Shown piece after piece: positions 33,187-36,278 of a stretch of DNA of 36,278 nt. Source of the DNA: Spirogloea muscicola (lineage: Eukaryota > Streptophyta > Zygnematophyceae > Spirogloeales > Spirogloeaceae); assembly GCA_009602725.1 (NCBI GenBank), contig WELB01000027.1, forward strand, positions 948,790-985,067. Reading direction: 5' to 3'. A program made the translations under genes and the position numbers. The stretch's first letter is position 1. Each line of letters begins with the position of its first letter. The notes below the pieces were generated by a model that saw only the letters and a list, made by a program, of their open reading frames with translations, did not search any database and was not told where the DNA came from.

Positions 33187-33738
33187 CTAACCCACAACAG
33201 GTGTCTGAGCCGTCCGGATGATCTGCACCAGAGCTGATAAGAAACAGTACAGACGTCTACTGGTCAGGCCCAGGCCCAATGCCAACAGGTGACAACCATG
33301 AACTGGAGTAGAAGGACAGCGATAAGTAATGCCTCGATTACCAGCAAGGGCAGCCGGGGCCCGCAGTAAGGGAGGGAAATAGAACGGGGTGCCGTGTGGG
33401 AGAGGCGGTGAGGGCAGGGCGTACCAGAGCCGACGACGACGAAGACGAAGAGGCCAATGACCCAGGGCGCCACCGGGTACTTGGTCTCCTTCTTCTGTAT
33501 GGTCTCCGGCACAGCGCCCCGCCGGAACACGTTCTTGTGGAACTTGGCGGTCTTGCGGTCCGCGAGGCGCTTCGAGGTCGTCTGCAACGGCGCAGCACGC
33601 GCGGCAGGCGGGGTCAGGCGCTGGCTGCGGGGAGCGCCGCGGGGGGGCCAGCGGAGTTGGGCGAGGCCGCGGGGGGCAGGGGGGGGAGCGCTAGCAGCGC
33701 GAGGAGCGCGGAGGTAAGCGGGGGAGCGCGCTCACCAT
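33187..33738 (-). CDS. RAMP4: Stress-associated ER protein RAMP4/SERP1 (complete right copy)
   Basis: Three exons: 33736-33738 (only the ATG), 33425-33581 and 33187-33233. They give 68 residues. The start codon ends exon 1 and is followed at once by a GTGAGC donor; exon 2 opens with ACGACC after TTGCAG, giving M-TTSKRLADRK. The central NVFRRGAVPET and the YPVAPWVIGLFVFVVVGS anchor are followed by ALVQIIRTAQTPVVG. A run of GCC triplets precedes the ATG. Short tail-anchored ER protein of the Sec61-associated RAMP4 family, normally about 66-68 residues. It converges on RIF1, as in the left arm. Confidence 0.95.
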
Positions 33739-34139
33739 GGCGGCGGCGGCGGCGGCGGCGGTGGCGGCTGCGGCTGCGGCGGCGAGAGGGGGGGGGGGGG
33801 GGGGGGGGNCTGGGAGGGGGGGGGGTTGATGCGGAGAGGATCTGGCGCGGTGGGGGGCAGGGGCGGCGAGCAGGGATGCGGTGGGCTGTGATGAGGGAAG
33901 CCGTGGGGGGTGTTCAGTGCTCCAACTTGTTTCCAACTTGGCGCCAGGCGAGCCCCCCCGGGCCTGCATGCCAGCCGGGGGCACCGGTGTGCACGAGGTT
34001 GAGCGGGAGGCCACATCGCATCTCCCGGCGCCCCTCCGCAGGCGCCGCCCCCCCTGGCGGCCGCCCCTGGGCCTCGGCCGGCGCCTGACCTGGCCGGCTA
34101 GCGGCATCGCAGGCACGCGCGGCTTCGCGGAACGACTTT
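33739..34139. promoter_or_regulatory. GC-rich RAMP4 leader/promoter with poly-G and an N
   Basis: The region holds (GGC)n triplets (33739-33780), an uninterrupted G run (about 33788-33808) and a single N at 33809. It corresponds to the hidden part of the left arm at 3232. No TATA box is visible. Confidence 0.6.
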
Positions 34140-35190
34140 GCCAGCCCAGCGCGATGGCTATGATTGGCCAGCCCGGATTCAGAAATCAACACTGTTCCAA
34201 GGGGCCAGAGAAGCGCTAAGCGGCTTCCGCCCGTGCCTGTGCCTGCCTTCCGCACCTGCCTTCTTCTCTTCCTTCTTCTTCCGCACTCGGGCTCGCATTT
34301 CCACTCCTCGTCCCCAGTTCCTCTCTAGGGCCGACGCGTTTCTTCCCTCCAGTTAGTCTGGATTTGCAGTTGCTGACCAGAGGTCATTGAGCGCCTCTTG
34401 CGTCACGTCTTTGACGGCAGTATCCTGCCATCTCACGCCATCTGGCCCATCTCAGACCTCTAGATCCTAATGGGCTGCCTCTCCCACCCACTGCGGTAAT
34501 TGGAAGAGCTGTTTGCCCTCTGCAGCCTCTGGCCATGGAGAGGCTCCCGCTACTCGGAAACTACTTTCTCTGAGCTGCGGCTGCTCAACCGGGGATACCG
34601 AGCACCCAGTGCCCACTTGATCCAATCAAGTCGCTCACCGCTGTGTGATTCAACGCGGCAGGCTCTCTCGCCCAGTTGTGTCGCATGCGCCTGTCAGTAC
34701 TGCTGCAGCGTTTAATGGCATGCGCGTTTGCATTGGCGTGCCCGTCGCGCGTTGGCTGCAGCCTCTCGCTGTAGCCAGGGGACCCGCTCCTCAGAGACTA
34801 CTTGCTCCGACCTGCGGCTGCTCAACAGGGGATATGAGCACCCTGTGGCCAATCATTTGCTGTGTGCTTCAATCCTTTTCTGGCCTTTCCGAATTTGGTA
34901 CATTCAATCCTCTGGGCTGGCCACTTACAGCTATCGCCCTCTACTGGAAGAGTATTAGTCTGGGTGTGCTTTGGCGCTTTCTGGCCCCTCGAACTTTGAT
35001 AATTCTTTCTCTGGGCTGGCCAATCACAGCCATCGCCCTCTACTGGAGGAGTGCTTCTCTTTTAGGAGCTTGGTTTCACGTTCACTTGGTCCCCTCGTCC
35101 TCTGGCCCGCCCTCTCCGGCCGCTTTGGAGTTCACATTCTTCTGAGCTGGTAGAGTCTATTGCAGCCGTCGCCCTCTACTGGAAGAGTCT
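34140..35190. repeat. Cluster of short dispersed repeats, right copy
   Basis: Counterpart of 1590-2860. GGCTGG..CCAGCC modules occur at about 34140-34220 (+) and, in the - orientation, start near 34912, 35012 and 35150. Each of the last three is followed by CGCCCTCTACTGGA. It also contains the AAGSLAQ-frame repeat (34640-34850). No gene is supported from 34140 to the end. Confidence 0.7.
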
Positions 35191-35429
35191 AACATCCCTT
35201 CGTCCCATCCTTCATTTCATGGCTCCTGGCCCCTCCAGCGATTAAGCGAATGTACGAGAAAAGAGAGAGCGCGGCTGCTGATGTCAAGGGGCGGCTCTAA
35301 AAGTGAGCTGAGTGCAGAGGGAAACAGGAAAAGGTTGTGCAATGTAAGAAGATGGCTATGAGAGGCCAGCCCATAATTCGCAGGGCACAATGATATATAT
35401 GTGTATGCTTGTTCGATGTTTGTGCAAGC

Positions 35430-35590
35430 TATCCCGCTTCTTACATTCACCCTTGGTTCACGTCGCATTGCCTGCCACGTGGGCTGCAATCTGTCCCCTA
35501 CTTCCATCCAAATTGACATTCAACACCGCATGGCAGCCTACACCCCAAAGGCATGAGAGCACAGTAATTTTGCTCGCATGTCGGACTTCC
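35430..35590. other. About 155-bp insertion specific to the right arm
   Basis: Relative to the left arm near 1340, the right arm has about 155 extra bases, with no clear target duplication. No coding or repeat identity is seen. It could equally be a deletion from the left arm. Confidence 0.5.
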
Positions 35591-35599
35591 TGACCCCCG

Positions 35600-36256
35600 C
35601 AAAGGTCCCTTGCTTCCATCACCGCCCTTTCTAGTCTGTACCAGCCGTCACCCATGGCTTGTGAATTGTCTTGCTCATCCGCCCTTGGCACCTAGTGGCG
35701 ACCCAAGCTTCCTGAGCACTGTCGACACTGCAATAGCAGTACAACTCCTTACCCTCTAATATGACAAGCCTCTCCATTTCTTGCGGTGCAGGCCATATCT
35801 CCATAGTGCCGCCTGCTCACCTAACATATTAACTTCAGGGCTTCTTGAGGCGCAGCTCACCAGTTCCATCTGCCCTCCACTCTTTATTACCATCCTTACT
35901 GACAATGCTTGCTACATTTGCTCATCAGCCCACTCCGGCCTTTCCAGTGCTTTTAGATGACAGCCTAGCCCTCTCCTCCCACGTTTTCCCCCATGGTTGC
36001 ACCATGTGACTCGCAATTACATCGTTTCTCATGTACTACTTCCTCTTGCTCCGGGCCCCATCTCTACTCTCCAATCCCACCGACGCCTTGACCTTGCCCA
36101 CCTCGCCCATGCCGTTTACCGACCTATGCCTTCTCACTTCTCTCCACCTTGAGTGTCTGTTGCATGTCCTTGTGCGCCTCCCTATCTGTCAAGGTCAATG
36201 TGCAGCGAATAAGCAGCCAGCTCAGGCAAGACCAGCACAGACTACCCATGTAAACT
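35600..36256. other. Outer flank of the right arm
   Basis: Matches the left arm from about 1330 back to position 11, but without the mitochondrial insert. No coding region is supported. Confidence 0.6.
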
Positions 36257-36278
36257 CCCCCCCCCCTCCCCCCCCCCC
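36257..36278. repeat. Terminal poly-C tract
   Basis: Twenty-one C with one T (36267) close the window; in the reverse complement this is the same poly-G boundary that opens the left arm. Confidence 0.85.

Larger units (their letters stand above)
19241..36278 (-). repeat. Right arm of the window-scale inverted repeat
   Basis: This is the reverse-complement partner of 1-16433, with the same four genes in the same order. It differs by repeat insertions upstream of FKBP (about 20650-20965) and between the DUF4346 gene and RIF1 (about 23330-24760), and by about 155 bp near 35430-35590. It lacks the mitochondrial insert and the 265-bp insertion of the left arm. It starts exactly at the single N at 19240, which suggests a contig edge. 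Confidence 0.97.

Noticed and set aside
1-36278. CRISPR array, tRNA/rRNA genes or a prokaryotic operon
   Set aside because: No regular direct repeats with spacers, no cloverleaf seen, and genes are intron-split with no operon spacing.

Overview
The window looks like nuclear DNA of a photosynthetic, green-lineage eukaryote, most likely a green alga; no genus can be assigned. Evidence: every recognisable gene is split by GT-AG introns, mostly ending TGCAG. The set includes a plant-type RAMP4, a plant/fungal-type nucleoplasmin-FKBP histone chaperone, and a DUF4346 protein of the kind known from cyanobacteria. A nuclear insert carries decayed, plant-like mitochondrial atp6 and cox3 that read in the standard code.

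The dominant feature is that the whole window is one diverged inverted repeat. The left arm (1-16433) is matched in reverse complement by the right arm (19241-36278), around a 2.8-kb unmatched spacer. Gene order from each outer end inward is RAMP4, RIF1, DUF4346 protein, FKBP. RAMP4 and RIF1 are convergent; RIF1 and the DUF4346 gene are divergent. Coding exons differ by only a few percent, mostly at silent positions. Introns and intergenic DNA differ much more, by substitutions and by arm-specific insertions. A 1293-bp stretch over FKBP exons 1-4 (15141-16433 = 19241-20533) appears identical in the two arms and stops exactly at a single N (19240). Both outer ends stop at the same homologous poly-G tract. 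The simplest reading is two allelic or homeologous contigs joined tail to tail by an assembler. A real large palindrome with recent gene conversion is the alternative.

Layout: 1-3230, poly-G end, a mitochondrial insert (about 519-1172, left arm only), and dense short dispersed repeats. 3296-3691, RAMP4 lacking its start exon at an N. About 5780-12156, RIF1 (-). 12856-14236, DUF4346 gene (+). 15161-18591, complete FKBP53-like gene (+). 18840-19239, repeat DNA. 19310-20513, FKBP cut off by the N after exon 4 (-). 20650-20965, repeat insertion. 21754-23086, DUF4346 gene (-). 23087-24975, repeat-rich divergent promoter. 24976-about 31400, RIF1 (+) with frame lesions. 33187-33738, complete RAMP4 (-). 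33739-36278, repeats and poly-C end.

The four genes are not an operon or pathway. RIF1 and the FKBP act on chromatin and replication, RAMP4 in the ER membrane, and the DUF4346 protein probably in the plastid. No tRNA, rRNA or CRISPR was seen.
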